A stretch of DNA of 64,000 nt from VRUE01 sp035605695 (GCA_035605695.1 DATNGZ010000026.1:31977-95976), one strand, 5' to 3'; numbered from the stretch's first letter, positions 43,246 through 51,430 are shown. A program made the numbers and translations. Notes: generated from the letters alone by a model not told the origin.

Positions 43246-44058
43246 TCAGGAAGTCGGAGCGGTGATCGCGAAGCTTCCAAATGCAAAGTTGTCCGCGTCC
43301 GCGTTTTCTGCGTAGAGGAAGGCTCCACCAGTGCCAACATTGGGACCTATGTAGTCGGTATTGAGGACTAGGAGGCTGGTTATGACATTGTTTTCGGCAA
43401 TGTAGAAACAGATTTTTCCCGCGGGGGCGGTTGGATTTGAGGACGTTCCTGTACACGTCGCGTCCCCATCCGTGTCGGTGAAATGTGGCGTGATCCCGAC
43501 CGTGCTTGCCGGCGAAAGCGGAATTGAGAAACTGATGGATGAGATCTGTTCCGATTTTTCTTCACCGAAAAACGACCAAGCTCCGGTCTCTGTCTCTCCA
43601 GGGGGCAGCGTTTTCGACCAGCCACCTCCGCCACCTCCGCCAGCGCCTTCTTTGCCGTTGCAGGCATAGGTCGTTGTCGCACCGGTGACGAATTTGGAGC
43701 CGCCGCGGCCTTCACAGTTGCCAGTGCCGGTGGCCTCGGCGCTGGCGACCACGCTGGTGCCGTTGGTCCCTGGGGTCCCTGGAGCGCCGTTCGTGCCATT
43801 GGCACCCGGAGCCCCGGCGTCGCCCTTGGCGCCCGCGGGTCCCGCCGGACCGACAGGACCCGCTGGGCCCTGCGGACCGGCCGGGCCAGTCTTGCCGGTC
43901 TTTCCCCGCGGCCCGGGCTTGCCCTTCGCCGAGGCGGTGGCCTTCCCCCCGCCTGAAGAGTTGGAGGCGGCGTAAGCGCCGCCGAACATTGCGAAGACCA
44001 GGGCGATGACCGAGATCACTCCCGGGATGCCGAAGCGGTTGCGTAGCGTCGAGAACAT
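43246..44058 (-). CDS. Secreted collagen-like protein
   Basis: A 270-aa exported protein. After an N-terminal hydrophobic segment (GVISVIALVFAMFGGAYAAS) residues 45-105 are uninterrupted Gly-x-y triplets (GPAGPQGPAGPVGPAGPAG) that should form a triple helix. The C-terminal 160 residues form a globular beta domain, probably the trimerisation head. Bacterial collagen-like proteins act as surface stalks. It lies 124 bp upstream of the secreted operon on the same strand and may share its promoter. The upstream region is AT-rich and separates it from the TetR cluster. Confidence 0.88.
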   Translation of the reverse strand: MFSTLRNRFGIPGVISVIALVFAMFGGAYAASNSSGGGKATASAKGKPGPRGKTGKTGPAGPQGPAGPVGPAGPAGAKGDAGAPGANGTNGAPGTPGTNGTSVVASAEATGTGNCEGRGGSKFVTGATTTYACNGKEGAGGGGGGGWSKTLPPGETETGAWSFFGEEKSEQISSISFSIPLSPASTVGITPHFTDTDGDATCTGTSSNPTAPAGKICFYIAENNVITSLLVLNTDYIGPNVGTGGAFLYAENADADNFAFGSFAITAPTS

Positions 44059-44279
44059 CTTGGATCTCTCTCCTTGTCCCGTGAGCCCCTCTGCCCGCCG
44101 CTTCCCTTAGCGGCTTCCTCGAGGCTCGGTTTTGTCCCTGTGGAGCCCGCTTTCGCAAACGCGCTCTGGCGGCAGCATAAAAGAAACGTTTTACGAATGC
44201 AAGTCTAAGTTTTTAAGAAGAAGGAATGCGGCTCTATATCTCCCGCGAATCGGAGAGTTCGAGCAGAGAGAAACCGGCG

Positions 44280-44954
44280 CTAGGGCTGGCTGCTGGCGAT
44301 GCGGCGGGCCTCGTCGCGGCCCAGGTAGGGCGCGAGGGCGAGCTCGATTAGGTCGGGTAGGAGCTCACCCAACTGGTCCCCCCCGCCGGCCTTGAGGCGA
44401 CGGGAGATCAGGGTGGCGATGCCGCCCATCAGGACCTGGTCGCGCACTTCTACGTCCATCTCCGAGAGCGGCGACTGCGGCCGGATCGTCTCCGCCAGCA
44501 GCTGCATCGCGTCGCGGTAGCGGGCGGCTATCTCACCCCCCGCGGCGAGCGGCTCAACCAGGTAGAAGCGGGCCACGGCGGAGTCGCGGGAGAGAACCGC
44601 GAGCAGTGCGGCGAGCTTCGCCCGCACCTGCTCGGGCCATGGCTCGGCGGGGTCCGCGGCGGCAAGCATCGAGGCGCGGACGTGGTCGTCGACCATGCCG
44701 TAAGCGGCGAGGAAGCACTCCTCCTTGCTCGAGAAGTACTCGTAGAAGGTGCGGCGGGAGATCTTCGACGCCTCGGTGATCTTGCCGATCGTGGTCGCGT
44801 TGTAGCCGTGCTCGGCCACCGCCTCGAGCACGCCGTTGAGCAGGCGCTCGCGTTGGTTCTCGCTGACGAAGGCGCGCGGCAGGCCGTGGCGCCCGGGCGG
44901 CAGGCGGGTTTTGCCCGCGGCGAGCTGCTCGGCTGCTCGCGCCGCGTCAGCCAT
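44280..44954 (-). CDS. TetR-family regulator
   Basis: A 224-aa regulator with the signature tail RLPPGRHGLPRAFVSENQ, HTH GKITEASKISRRTFYEYFSS and a helical C-terminal domain containing DQVLMGGIATLISRRLKAGG. The start overlaps the preceding TetR gene by 8 bp, so the two are co-transcribed. It is the nearest regulator to the collagen-like/secreted operon, which runs in the same direction downstream; a role in controlling it is possible but unproven. Confidence 0.9.
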   Translation of the reverse strand: MADAARAAEQLAAGKTRLPPGRHGLPRAFVSENQRERLLNGVLEAVAEHGYNATTIGKITEASKISRRTFYEYFSSKEECFLAAYGMVDDHVRASMLAAADPAEPWPEQVRAKLAALLAVLSRDSAVARFYLVEPLAAGGEIAARYRDAMQLLAETIRPQSPLSEMDVEVRDQVLMGGIATLISRRLKAGGGDQLGELLPDLIELALAPYLGRDEARRIASSQP

Positions 44955-45534
44955 GAACGAGGTAGGGGTTGAGGACGATCTCGGTCATCCTCGGCAGAAG
45001 GTCCCGTACGCCTTCTCCCCCGCCCAGCTCGAGCCGCTCCCGCAGCAACCAGGCGAGCCCGCCGACAATTGCCTGCCCGAGTGAATCCGAAAGCTCGCTG
45101 GCGACGGCGTCAAGCGCCGCCTCATAACGGGCGCGCAGCAGCGGCCCGCCCTTCTGCGCCTCGACGAAGCAGAGACGCCCGCGGGCCGGCTCGGCATCGA
45201 TCGCCTCCAACAGTGCCGCCAGGGCCTCCCCCGCCTGCTCGGGTCCCGACAGCTCGGCCGGGATCGCCGCGCGCAGCTCCTCGACCGCCCGGTCGAACGC
45301 CGCGACGAAGCACTCTTCCTTGTCCTCGAAGTGCTCGTAGAAGGTGACCGAGGAGACCCCGGCCTCCTTGACGATCGCTTCGATCGTCGCGCCCGGGGCT
45401 CCCTTCGCGGCGATCAGACGCTCGGTCGCGGCGAGGATCCGCTCGCGCTGCGTGGCCGCAACGGGCCCCTGAGGCCGGCGATCTTGCCCGACCTCCATCG
45501 ACTCAACCGCAAGTCGCTGCGAGAGGTACTGCAT
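44947..45534 (-). CDS. TetR-family regulator
   Basis: A 195-aa regulator; the HTH region reads IEAIVKEAGVSSVTFYEHFED followed by KEECFVAAFDRAVEEL. It lacks the Arg-His-Gly-Leu-Pro tail found in its cluster mates. The C-terminal domain has the LGQAIVGGLAWLLRERLELG helix common to this group. It is divergent from the TetR gene at 45601 across a 66-bp AT-rich spacer that should hold both promoters and their operators. Confidence 0.9.
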   Translation of the reverse strand: MQYLSQRLAVESMEVGQDRRPQGPVAATQRERILAATERLIAAKGAPGATIEAIVKEAGVSSVTFYEHFEDKEECFVAAFDRAVEELRAAIPAELSGPEQAGEALAALLEAIDAEPARGRLCFVEAQKGGPLLRARYEAALDAVASELSDSLGQAIVGGLAWLLRERLELGGGEGVRDLLPRMTEIVLNPYLVHG

Positions 45535-45600
45535 GAGCCGAGGATAGCTCTTCTTAAAAAGATTTCATATCCGGAAAAAAAGGAGTAGTTTCTATAGGCA

Positions 45601-46305
45601 ATGCGACAGGAGGCCTGTCTAACAGCCAACAAGTCGCTCGGAGTCGAGACGACCGCCCCGACGCCCGACGCGACGGTGCGCGAGGGTGAGATGGAAGGAG
45701 CGCTGCACGTCGTTGGGGAGCTCGGCTACCGCGGCGCCTCGGTTCGGGCGGTGCTCGAGTTCAGCGGCGGGCACCGCAAACAGTTCTACGACCATTTCGA
45801 CAGCCTCGAGGACTGCTTCGAGCAAGCCTACGAGACCTGGATCGAGCGGCTCGGCATCAGCCTGCTCGAGGCGGCCGTCTCGGCGTCCGGCTGGGGACCC
45901 GGCGTGCAAGCAGGCCTAATCAGGCTCTTCCGCTTCGTCACCGAGCAAACGGCGATCGCCCGCGCCCTCTTCGTCGAGGTGCACGTCGCCGGCGGCGCGG
46001 CCCTGGGCGTGCACGACGAGGCGCTGGAGCGGCTCGCCGCGGCGCTCGACAGCGTCCGCGCTGAGATCGAGCCCGCCGAGGCGCCGCCGGAGGCGACCGG
46101 CATCTTCGTCGTCGGCGGCATCGAGGCCTGCCTCTGCGAGGTGCTGGCCGAGGGCAACCAGAGCCGGATCTGGGACGCCCTGCCCGAGCTGATGCATCTG
46201 GCCGTCGGCTCCTACCTCGGCAAGGAGGCGGCCGAAGAGGCATTCGAGGGTGCGAGGGTCCTGCTCGAGCGCGACCGCGCCGGGCTCGGGAGCAAGGGAG
46301 CATGA
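45601..46305 (+). CDS. TetR-family regulator, divergent HTH
   Basis: A 234-aa protein of the TetR fold. The HTH is atypical (VRAVLEFSGGHRKQFYDHF), with the usual Ala-Gly-Val turn replaced by Phe-Ser-Gly-Gly, so DNA specificity may differ from the paralogs. The C-terminal part contains EATGIFVVGGIEACLCEVLAE. Its stop overlaps the next TetR gene as ATGA, giving a second co-translated TetR pair that mirrors the divergent pair on the other strand. Confidence 0.87.
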   Translation: MRQEACLTANKSLGVETTAPTPDATVREGEMEGALHVVGELGYRGASVRAVLEFSGGHRKQFYDHFDSLEDCFEQAYETWIERLGISLLEAAVSASGWGPGVQAGLIRLFRFVTEQTAIARALFVEVHVAGGAALGVHDEALERLAAALDSVRAEIEPAEAPPEATGIFVVGGIEACLCEVLAEGNQSRIWDALPELMHLAVGSYLGKEAAEEAFEGARVLLERDRAGLGSKGA

Positions 46306-46973
46306 CGCGGCTGGAACTGGTCACCGAGGAGCCCGGCGACGCTCCCTTCTCAACGGGCGAGCCGCTGCCCCGCCGCCTCCCCCCCGGACGCCACGGCATT
46401 CCCGCCAACCTCGTGCGCGAGCACCAGCGCCGCCGCCTGCTCGCGGCGATGGCCGAGGCGCTCGCCGAGCACGGCTACGCCGGCGTCACCACCACCCATG
46501 TCAGCGAGCGCGCAAACGTCTCAACCAGCACCTTCTACAACCACTTCGGCAATCTCTGGGATTGCGTGCTCGCCGCCTACGTCGCCGGCGCCGAGCGCCT
46601 CTGCGAGGAGATCGACGCGGCCTGCGCCGCCCGGGATCCACGCTCGGCGCCGCTCGAGGTCGGCATCGACGCTGCGCTCGCCTTCCTCTCCGCCGAGCCG
46701 GCCCTGGCCCAGCTGCTCTGCGCCCAGGCGCCGCGCGAGGCGATCTCGGTCACCGCGGCGCGGCGCCTGCTCGTCTCCCGCCTGGCCGCGATGCTGCGCC
46801 GTGAACGCGGCGCCGAGGAGGCCCCGGCCCAGCCGCCCGGCCTCGACGAGCGACTGATCGACGCCACCCTCGCCTTCGTCTGCGCCCGGATTGGGGCCGG
46901 CGAGGTCGCGCGGCTGGTCGAGCTCGGTCCGGAGCTGACGGCGATCCTCGACCGCCCGCGCCGCGCCGCCTGA
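46302..46973 (+). CDS. TetR-family regulator
   Basis: A 223-aa regulator with tail RRLPPGRHGIPANLVREHQ, HTH THVSERANVSTSTFYNHFGN and a helical C-terminal ligand domain ending in IGAGEVARLVELGPEL. It is coupled to the preceding TetR gene by a 4-nt overlap. A short hairpin directly after its stop (46974-46998) separates it from the convergent PIN toxin gene. Confidence 0.9.
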   Translation: MTRLELVTEEPGDAPFSTGEPLPRRLPPGRHGIPANLVREHQRRRLLAAMAEALAEHGYAGVTTTHVSERANVSTSTFYNHFGNLWDCVLAAYVAGAERLCEEIDAACAARDPRSAPLEVGIDAALAFLSAEPALAQLLCAQAPREAISVTAARRLLVSRLAAMLRRERGAEEAPAQPPGLDERLIDATLAFVCARIGAGEVARLVELGPELTAILDRPRRAA

Positions 46974-46998
46974 GCCGGTCCGGACGCGCTAGACCGGC
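46974..46998. terminator. Hairpin between convergent TetR and PIN genes
   Basis: GCCGGTC (46974-46980) and GACCGGC (46992-46998) form a perfect 7-bp stem with an 11-nt loop, starting right after the TetR stop and covering the PIN gene stop. No U-tract is seen; it could serve both strands. Confidence 0.5.
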
Positions 46999-47381
46999 GC
47001 CACGACAAGTCCAGGAACCCGCTCAAACTCACCCGGGTTGGCCGTGGCGACGCTCATGCCGTGCGCCAGGGCAGTCGCCCCGATCCAGAGATCGTGCGCT
47101 CCAATCAGGGTGCCTTTTTCCTCCAGACCTGCCCACACGTGTGCGTGGACTCGAGCAACCGTTGTCGTCACGGCCAGTGCCTCGATCGAAGCGAGCAGGT
47201 GCTCGACGAAAGCCTCCCGTCGGGCGCGGATGCCCAGATCGGTCGCGCGGTGAACGCCGTGCAGCAGCTCGCTGACAGTTATCGCGCTGATCGCGCGATC
47301 CTCCTCGCCGATTGCACGCTCGAGCGACAGCCCACGCCGTTCCGCGTTGACCAGCACGGAGGTGTCGATCAGGACGGCCAT
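46989..47381 (-). CDS. VapC-type PIN-domain toxin
   Basis: A 130-aa PIN RNase. Acidic metal ligands fall in the usual places: Asp6 in LIDTSVLVNAE, Glu in TVSELLHGVHRA, and Asp in GAHDLWIGATALAHG, followed by TANPGEFERVPGL. It likely cleaves a structured RNA when freed from its antitoxin. It overlaps the antitoxin gene by 13 bp, downstream of it, which is the normal order. Activity looks intact. Confidence 0.92.
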   Translation of the reverse strand: MAVLIDTSVLVNAERRGLSLERAIGEEDRAISAITVSELLHGVHRATDLGIRARREAFVEHLLASIEALAVTTTVARVHAHVWAGLEEKGTLIGAHDLWIGATALAHGMSVATANPGEFERVPGLVVAPV

Positions 47382-47629
47382 GCACCGCTCGGCGGTCCGA
47401 CTTCCGTTCGCGCGGACTCAAGATCGCGCTCGAAGTCATCGTCAACGGGCGGCGCCGTGTCCATCAGCTCGCGCCACCGGGGTGCCGAGACCAACTGCCC
47501 AGTGCGCGCCGGCCGCATCTGAACAACGGGAACCCCGTTGCGAGTCACCTCGACTTCCTCCCCGGCGCCCACTCGGCTGACGATGCCGGAAAACTCTCTC
47601 GCAACCTCCGTGGCGGTCAGTCTCGTCAT
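47369..47629 (-). CDS. Phd/YefM-type antitoxin
   Basis: An 86-aa antitoxin. The N-terminal Phd fold (TATEVAREFSGIVSRVGAGE, then VEVTRNGVPVVQMRPA) binds DNA and dimerises; the C-terminal tail, rich in Asp/Glu, should wrap the PIN toxin encoded next. The pairing of a Phd-type antitoxin with a PIN toxin is common in actinobacteria. A perfect 18-bp dyad (47641-47658) 12 bp upstream of the start is the likely autoregulatory site. Confidence 0.92.
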   Translation of the reverse strand: MTRLTATEVAREFSGIVSRVGAGEEVEVTRNGVPVVQMRPARTGQLVSAPRWRELMDTAPPVDDDFERDLESARTEVGPPSGAWPS

Positions 47630-47640
47630 CTCTGTGAGGA

Positions 47641-47658
47641 TATCAGATAAATCTGATA
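47641..47658. promoter_or_regulatory. Perfect dyad between two toxin-antitoxin operons
   Basis: TATCAGATAAATCTGATA: 7-bp arms TATCAGA/TCTGATA around TAAA. It lies in the 67-bp AT-rich spacer between divergent antitoxin genes (starts at 47629 and 47697) and is nearer the Phd-type gene. I infer an autorepression site, perhaps shared. Confidence 0.7.
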
Positions 47659-47696
47659 CATCATGATTGCAAGATAAGCGCTGCTATGATGCTTCA

Positions 47697-47957
47697 ATGC
47701 GAACCACGGTCACCCTCGACGCTGATGTCGCGGCAAAGCTGAAGCAGACCGCTCGCGAGCGCGGAATCTCCTTCAAGGAGGCGCTGAACTCAAATGTGCG
47801 GCGCGGGCTCGAGAGCTCTGGCGTCGGAGCACAGCCTTACCGCGTCCCGACCCGGCGGCTCGGAGTAAGGCCCGGCGTCAATCTCGACAAGTCACTTCAG
47901 CTGGCGGGAGAACTCGAGGACGCCGAGACGCTGCGCAAGCTGCAGCTGCGCAAGTGA
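47697..47957 (+). CDS. VapB-type ribbon-helix-helix antitoxin
   Basis: An 86-aa antitoxin; MRTTVTLDADVAAKLKQTA gives the ribbon and first helix, RERGISFKEALNSNVRRGL the second. The C-terminal half (VRPGVNLDKSLQLAGELED) should bind the toxin. I chose ATG 47697 because the RHH strand begins there; ten extra codons upstream add no conserved sequence. Its stop overlaps the toxin GTG by 4 nt. Confidence 0.9.
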   Translation: MRTTVTLDADVAAKLKQTARERGISFKEALNSNVRRGLESSGVGAQPYRVPTRRLGVRPGVNLDKSLQLAGELEDAETLRKLQLRK

Positions 47958-48382
47958 AGCTCCCCGACATCAACCTCCTCATCTACGCGATCGACGAGGA
48001 TGCGCCACGGCACGCGAAGGCCCGTGCCTGGCTGGAGGAGGTCCTCTCGGGGACGGAGTCGGTCGGCTTCGCCTGGCCGGTTCTGCTCGGCTTCGTGCGG
48101 ATCTCGACCAATCCCGTTGTGCTCGAGAACCCACTGAGCGCCGATGAGGCCCTCGACTACGTCGAGGGCTGGCTCGGGCAACCGGTGGCCGACGTCGTCC
48201 ACCCCACGCCCGACCACGCCTCGATCCTGCGCGAGCTTCTCGAGCCAACCGGCGCGGCCGGCAATCTCACCAGCGACGCTCACCTCGCCGCCCTGGCAAT
48301 GGAGCATGGGGCAGAGCTCTGTTCCTGCGACACCGACTTCGCCCGCTTTGCGGGCCTGCGCTGGCTCGATCCCCTGCGCTGA
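47954..48382 (+). CDS. VapC-type PIN-domain toxin
   Basis: A 142-aa PIN RNase with Asp5 in KLPDINLLIYAID, a central helix WPVLLGFVRISTNP, Asp in LTSDAHLAALAMEHG and Asp residues in CDTDFARFAGLRW. It belongs to a different PIN subgroup from the toxin at 46989, so the two modules are not recent duplicates. It starts at GTG 47954, coupled to the VapB gene. It ends 3 bp before the convergent TetR gene. Confidence 0.92.
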   Translation: MKLPDINLLIYAIDEDAPRHAKARAWLEEVLSGTESVGFAWPVLLGFVRISTNPVVLENPLSADEALDYVEGWLGQPVADVVHPTPDHASILRELLEPTGAAGNLTSDAHLAALAMEHGAELCSCDTDFARFAGLRWLDPLR

Positions 48383-48385
48383 GCC

Positions 48386-49039
48386 TTAGGCAGTCTCGTG
48401 CTCGGCCGCGCTGAGGAAGGGCGCGAGCATGAAGTCGGACAGCTCCGGCAGTAGCTCCTCGGCCTTCTCGGCTTCGCCACGGCGGATCTGCTGGTAGATG
48501 ATCCAGGCGACGCCGCCGACCAAGCTCTCTTCAATCGTCTCGGGAAGCTGCTCGATCTGGGGAACGGTGCGCTTGGTCAGCTCGACGAAGCGCTGCACCG
48601 CCTCCTCATAGCGCTCGGTCGCCGCCGGGGTCGCCGAGAGCGCCTCGATCATGCACATGCGGGCCAGCGCCGGCTGCTCGGCGACGTAGCGCAGGAAGGC
48701 GGCGAGGCCCACCTGCACCCGCTCTTCCCAGCCGCCCTCGACCTTGGCGCAGTCCTCCTCGATCCGCTGGATTGCCTCTTCGACGGCAGCGTCGAACGCG
48801 GCAAGGAAGACTTCCTCCTTGCCCTCGAAGTTGTCGTAGAGCGTTTTGCGGGCGACGCCGGCGCGGCGGACGATGTCGCCGATTTTGGTCGAGTCGTAGC
48901 CTTGTTCAGCGGTCAGCTCGGCGATCGCATCCATGATCCGGCGGCGCTTGTGGACGGCGACGAACTCGCGCGGCAGCTCAGGACGGACCGGCACCGCGTT
49001 CGGGCGAGTCCCGGTGCTCGCCTTTGTCTGCCGCGGCAT
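48386..49039 (-). CDS. TetR-family regulator
   Basis: A 217-aa regulator with ELPREFVAVHKRRRIMDAI, HTH GDIVRRAGVARKTLYDNFEG and the C-terminal ESLVGGVAWIIYQQIRRG helix. I chose ATG 49039 because the family tail begins shortly after it; ATG 49078 would add 13 residues with no ribosome site. It is divergent from the TetR gene at 49145, and the 105-bp spacer carries a clear dyad (49126-49143). Confidence 0.88.
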   Translation of the reverse strand: MPRQTKASTGTRPNAVPVRPELPREFVAVHKRRRIMDAIAELTAEQGYDSTKIGDIVRRAGVARKTLYDNFEGKEEVFLAAFDAAVEEAIQRIEEDCAKVEGGWEERVQVGLAAFLRYVAEQPALARMCMIEALSATPAATERYEEAVQRFVELTKRTVPQIEQLPETIEESLVGGVAWIIYQQIRRGEAEKAEELLPELSDFMLAPFLSAAEHETA

Positions 49040-49112
49040 CGGCCAAGGATACCCGCGCAACGGCAGATCGCATTGCACGACAGCGACTCAAATGGTACCG
49101 TGGAGCGACTTG

Positions 49113-49143
49113 TAGGGTTTATATCAGAAACGATAGGGTTTCT
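49113..49143. promoter_or_regulatory. Operator-like dyad and direct repeat between divergent TetR genes
   Basis: AGAAAC (49126-49131) and GTTTCT (49138-49143) form a perfect dyad with a 6-bp centre, 1 bp before the start at 49145. TAGGGTTT also occurs twice 21 bp apart (49113 and 49134). The layout is typical of TetR operators; which regulator binds is unknown. Confidence 0.62.
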
Positions 49144-49144
49144 T

Positions 49145-49900
49145 ATGGCGTCAGACAGGGTGGAACTGAGTCAGGACATGTTGCTCGCCGCGCTCGGCGA
49201 CAGCTGGTCGCCGGCCGACGTCACCACCGCTGCCGAACTGCTCTCCGGCGGCGAAGGCCAGTTTCCCTCAGGCATCCGCTCGCTGCCGTCCGACCTGGTC
49301 AGCGCGATCCAGCGCGAGCGCCTGCTGGCGGCGATGCTGCGGGCGACCGCGCAGCTCGGCTACCGCGAGCTCAGCGTCCAGGACGTGCTCGAGCGCGCCG
49401 GCGTCTCCCGGCCCACCTTCTACGAACACTTCGAGAACAAGGAGGACTGCTTCCTCGCCGCCTTCGACACCGCGGCGAGGCGCCTGCGCGAGCGGCTCGA
49501 GGCCGCCGGTGAGCGGGGCGAGACCTGGCGCGAGCGCCTGCGTGCGGCGCTGGAGGACCTGCTGCGCTTCGTCAGCGAGGAGCCCGACGCGGCGATGACG
49601 CTGATCGTCGACGCCCGCGCCGCCTGCCCCCCCGCCCTGCTGCGCCGCGACGAGCTGCTCGACCACTTCGCCTCCTGCCTCGACACTCAGGTGCGAGCGG
49701 AATCCCCCGACGGCGCGCAGCCCTCGGCGATCGCCGCCGCCGGCATTGTCGGCGGCATCGAGGCCCTGCTCTACTCCCGCCTCAACCGCGGCGAGACCGG
49801 CGGCATCGAGTCCCTGCTGCCCTCGCTGATGTACTTCGCCGTGCTGCCCTACGAGGGGCAGGCGGCGGCGAGCGAGGAGCTGGCGGCTTCGGTTCGCTGA
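49145..49900 (+). CDS. TetR-family regulator
   Basis: A 251-aa regulator with a 50-residue N-terminal extension (SQDMLLAALGDSWSPADVTT) before IRSLPSDLVSAIQRERLL and the HTH QDVLERAGVSRPTFYEHFEN. The C-terminal domain contains AIAAAGIVGGIEALLYSRLN. I chose ATG 49145; the longer frame upstream lies inside the divergent gene. The extension is unusual for TetR proteins and could be an extra interaction helix. Confidence 0.88.
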   Translation: MASDRVELSQDMLLAALGDSWSPADVTTAAELLSGGEGQFPSGIRSLPSDLVSAIQRERLLAAMLRATAQLGYRELSVQDVLERAGVSRPTFYEHFENKEDCFLAAFDTAARRLRERLEAAGERGETWRERLRAALEDLLRFVSEEPDAAMTLIVDARAACPPALLRRDELLDHFASCLDTQVRAESPDGAQPSAIAAAGIVGGIEALLYSRLNRGETGGIESLLPSLMYFAVLPYEGQAAASEELAASVR

Positions 49901-49904
49901 GCCG

Positions 49905-50717
49905 TTAGCGGCGCCGGGAGCGTTTCTTGGCGCCCGGCTTGCCGTTCTTGTCCTGCGCCGTCTCGCGCCGGGCGACGCCGCGAATCGTCCTCGCCATCGC
50001 CTTGTCGGTGGCCTCGGCCATCGCGATCTGGAAGACGCTCATCAGCACGTCGGCGCCGAGCGGACGCATGCGGTCGAGGGCTTCGCGCACCTTGGGCCAG
50101 TCGCCCTCGGGGCGGCCGGCGCGGTCGAATGGCTCCCAGATCTCCGAGAGGAAGAGGCCGACGAAGATGCGGGCGATGGTGTCGGCCTCGCGGCGCAGCT
50201 TGTCGGCGGCGCGGAAGACGACGTCGGGGTTGATCCCCTGCTCGGCCAGGGCCGACGCCGCCTGCAACATGCGCGGGCTGATCACCTCGACCTCCCGACC
50301 CCCCGGCAGGGTCCGCACCACGCCCAGCTTTTCGCCGTGCTCCAGCAGCTCCACGCCCTTGCCTTCCTCGACCGCCTGGCGCCAGATGCTCGCCAGCTCC
50401 CCGAGGCTGACGATCTCCGGCGCCTCCTCTTCGAAAGGCGCGCGGATTGCACGTGTGAAGTCGTGAATCTCCACCGCCGCACCCTCGCTCGCCTCGAGTA
50501 CGCGGCGAATCGCCTCCAGGTTGAGCCCGTCGGCTTGCATCTCGCGGGTCAGCGCAATCCGCGCCTCGTGCTCCTGGTTGTAATAGCCGGTGCGTCCGCG
50601 CACGACCGGCGGCGGCAGCAGGCCGCGGGTCTGATGAGCGCGGATGTTGCGCACGGTCATCCCCGTCCGCTCAGCCAGCTCGCTGATCGTCATCTCGCCG
50701 CTGGCGGGCTTGCTCAT
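49905..50717 (-). CDS. MerR-family regulator with long C-terminal domain
   Basis: A 270-aa protein whose N-terminal winged helix reads TISELAERTGMTVRNIRAH followed by QTRGLLPPPVV. The C-terminal 180 residues are helical with no metal-binding Cys, and the end is strongly basic (GKPGAKKRSRRR). It starts as an ATGA overlap with the upstream SDR gene, so both are expressed together. This class of MerR (Gln-Thr-Arg-Gly-Leu in place of Tyr-Tyr-Glu) is frequent in actinobacteria and its inducers are unknown. Confidence 0.87.
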   Translation of the reverse strand: MSKPASGEMTISELAERTGMTVRNIRAHQTRGLLPPPVVRGRTGYYNQEHEARIALTREMQADGLNLEAIRRVLEASEGAAVEIHDFTRAIRAPFEEEAPEIVSLGELASIWRQAVEEGKGVELLEHGEKLGVVRTLPGGREVEVISPRMLQAASALAEQGINPDVVFRAADKLRREADTIARIFVGLFLSEIWEPFDRAGRPEGDWPKVREALDRMRPLGADVLMSVFQIAMAEATDKAMARTIRGVARRETAQDKNGKPGAKKRSRRR

Positions 50718-51430
50718 CCCCGCATCGTAAGCGGCAAACGCTGGCCGTTCATCTTTTCCGCCGCGTCTGAGCAGAGGAATGCGATCCCGTCGGCGATCGC
50801 CTCGGCGGGGGTGAAGGTGGGGAACTCCTCGCCCGGGCTTTCCTCCCGCATGCGCGGGGTGAGGATCGCGTCGACGACGATGATGTTGGCGGTCGCGGCG
50901 CTGCCTTCGAAGCCGTCGGCGAGGGCCAGGGTCCAGGCCTCGGCGGCGGCCTTGGCGGCTGCATAGGCGGCGTTGGAGTTGGAGGGCGCCTGCGCCTGCT
51001 TGGCGGAGACGAGGACGAAACGGCCGGCGTCGCTCGCCAGCAGCGCGTCGTGGAAGGCGCGCGTGGTGTGCTGGACGGTGCGGATCAGCAGGTCGTGCAG
51101 CAGCGCCCAGTCCTCCAGCGGCTCCTCGTGCAGTGGCTGCCCCCCACGCCAACCGCCGACCAGGTGCAGCAGCACATCGACCCGCCCGAAGCGCTCGAGC
51201 AGCGCCGCACACCAAGCCCGCGTCACCTCCTCGTCAAGCAGGTCAACGGCGCGCCCGTCCCAACGCTCCTCCGGCAGGCCCATCGTCGCGCCGACCCCAT
51301 CGGCGTGCTCCTGGGAGACATCGGCCCCGGCGATCGTCGCCCCGGCCGCGGCCAGCCGCTCGGCGACGACCGGGCCCAGTCCTCCAGCTACTCCCGCAAT
51401 CGCAGCTACTCGACCATCAAGTCGGCTCAC
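50714..51430 (-). CDS. Short-chain dehydrogenase/reductase
   Basis: A 238-aa SDR oxidoreductase. The nucleotide motif is slightly unusual (AGVAGGLGPVVAERLAAAGA) with the first Thr of TGxxxGxG replaced by Ala. The catalytic Tyr-x3-Lys is present in AAYAAAKAAAEAW, preceded by VLVSAKQAQ containing the catalytic Ser. The substrate is unknown. GTG 51430 starts the conserved SRLDGRVAAIAG; no good ribosome site is visible. It overlaps the end of the endonuclease/AbrB reading frame by 4 nt and the MerR start by 4 nt. Confidence 0.88.
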   Translation of the reverse strand: MSRLDGRVAAIAGVAGGLGPVVAERLAAAGATIAGADVSQEHADGVGATMGLPEERWDGRAVDLLDEEVTRAWCAALLERFGRVDVLLHLVGGWRGGQPLHEEPLEDWALLHDLLIRTVQHTTRAFHDALLASDAGRFVLVSAKQAQAPSNSNAAYAAAKAAAEAWTLALADGFEGSAATANIIVVDAILTPRMREESPGEEFPTFTPAEAIADGIAFLCSDAAEKMNGQRLPLTMRG

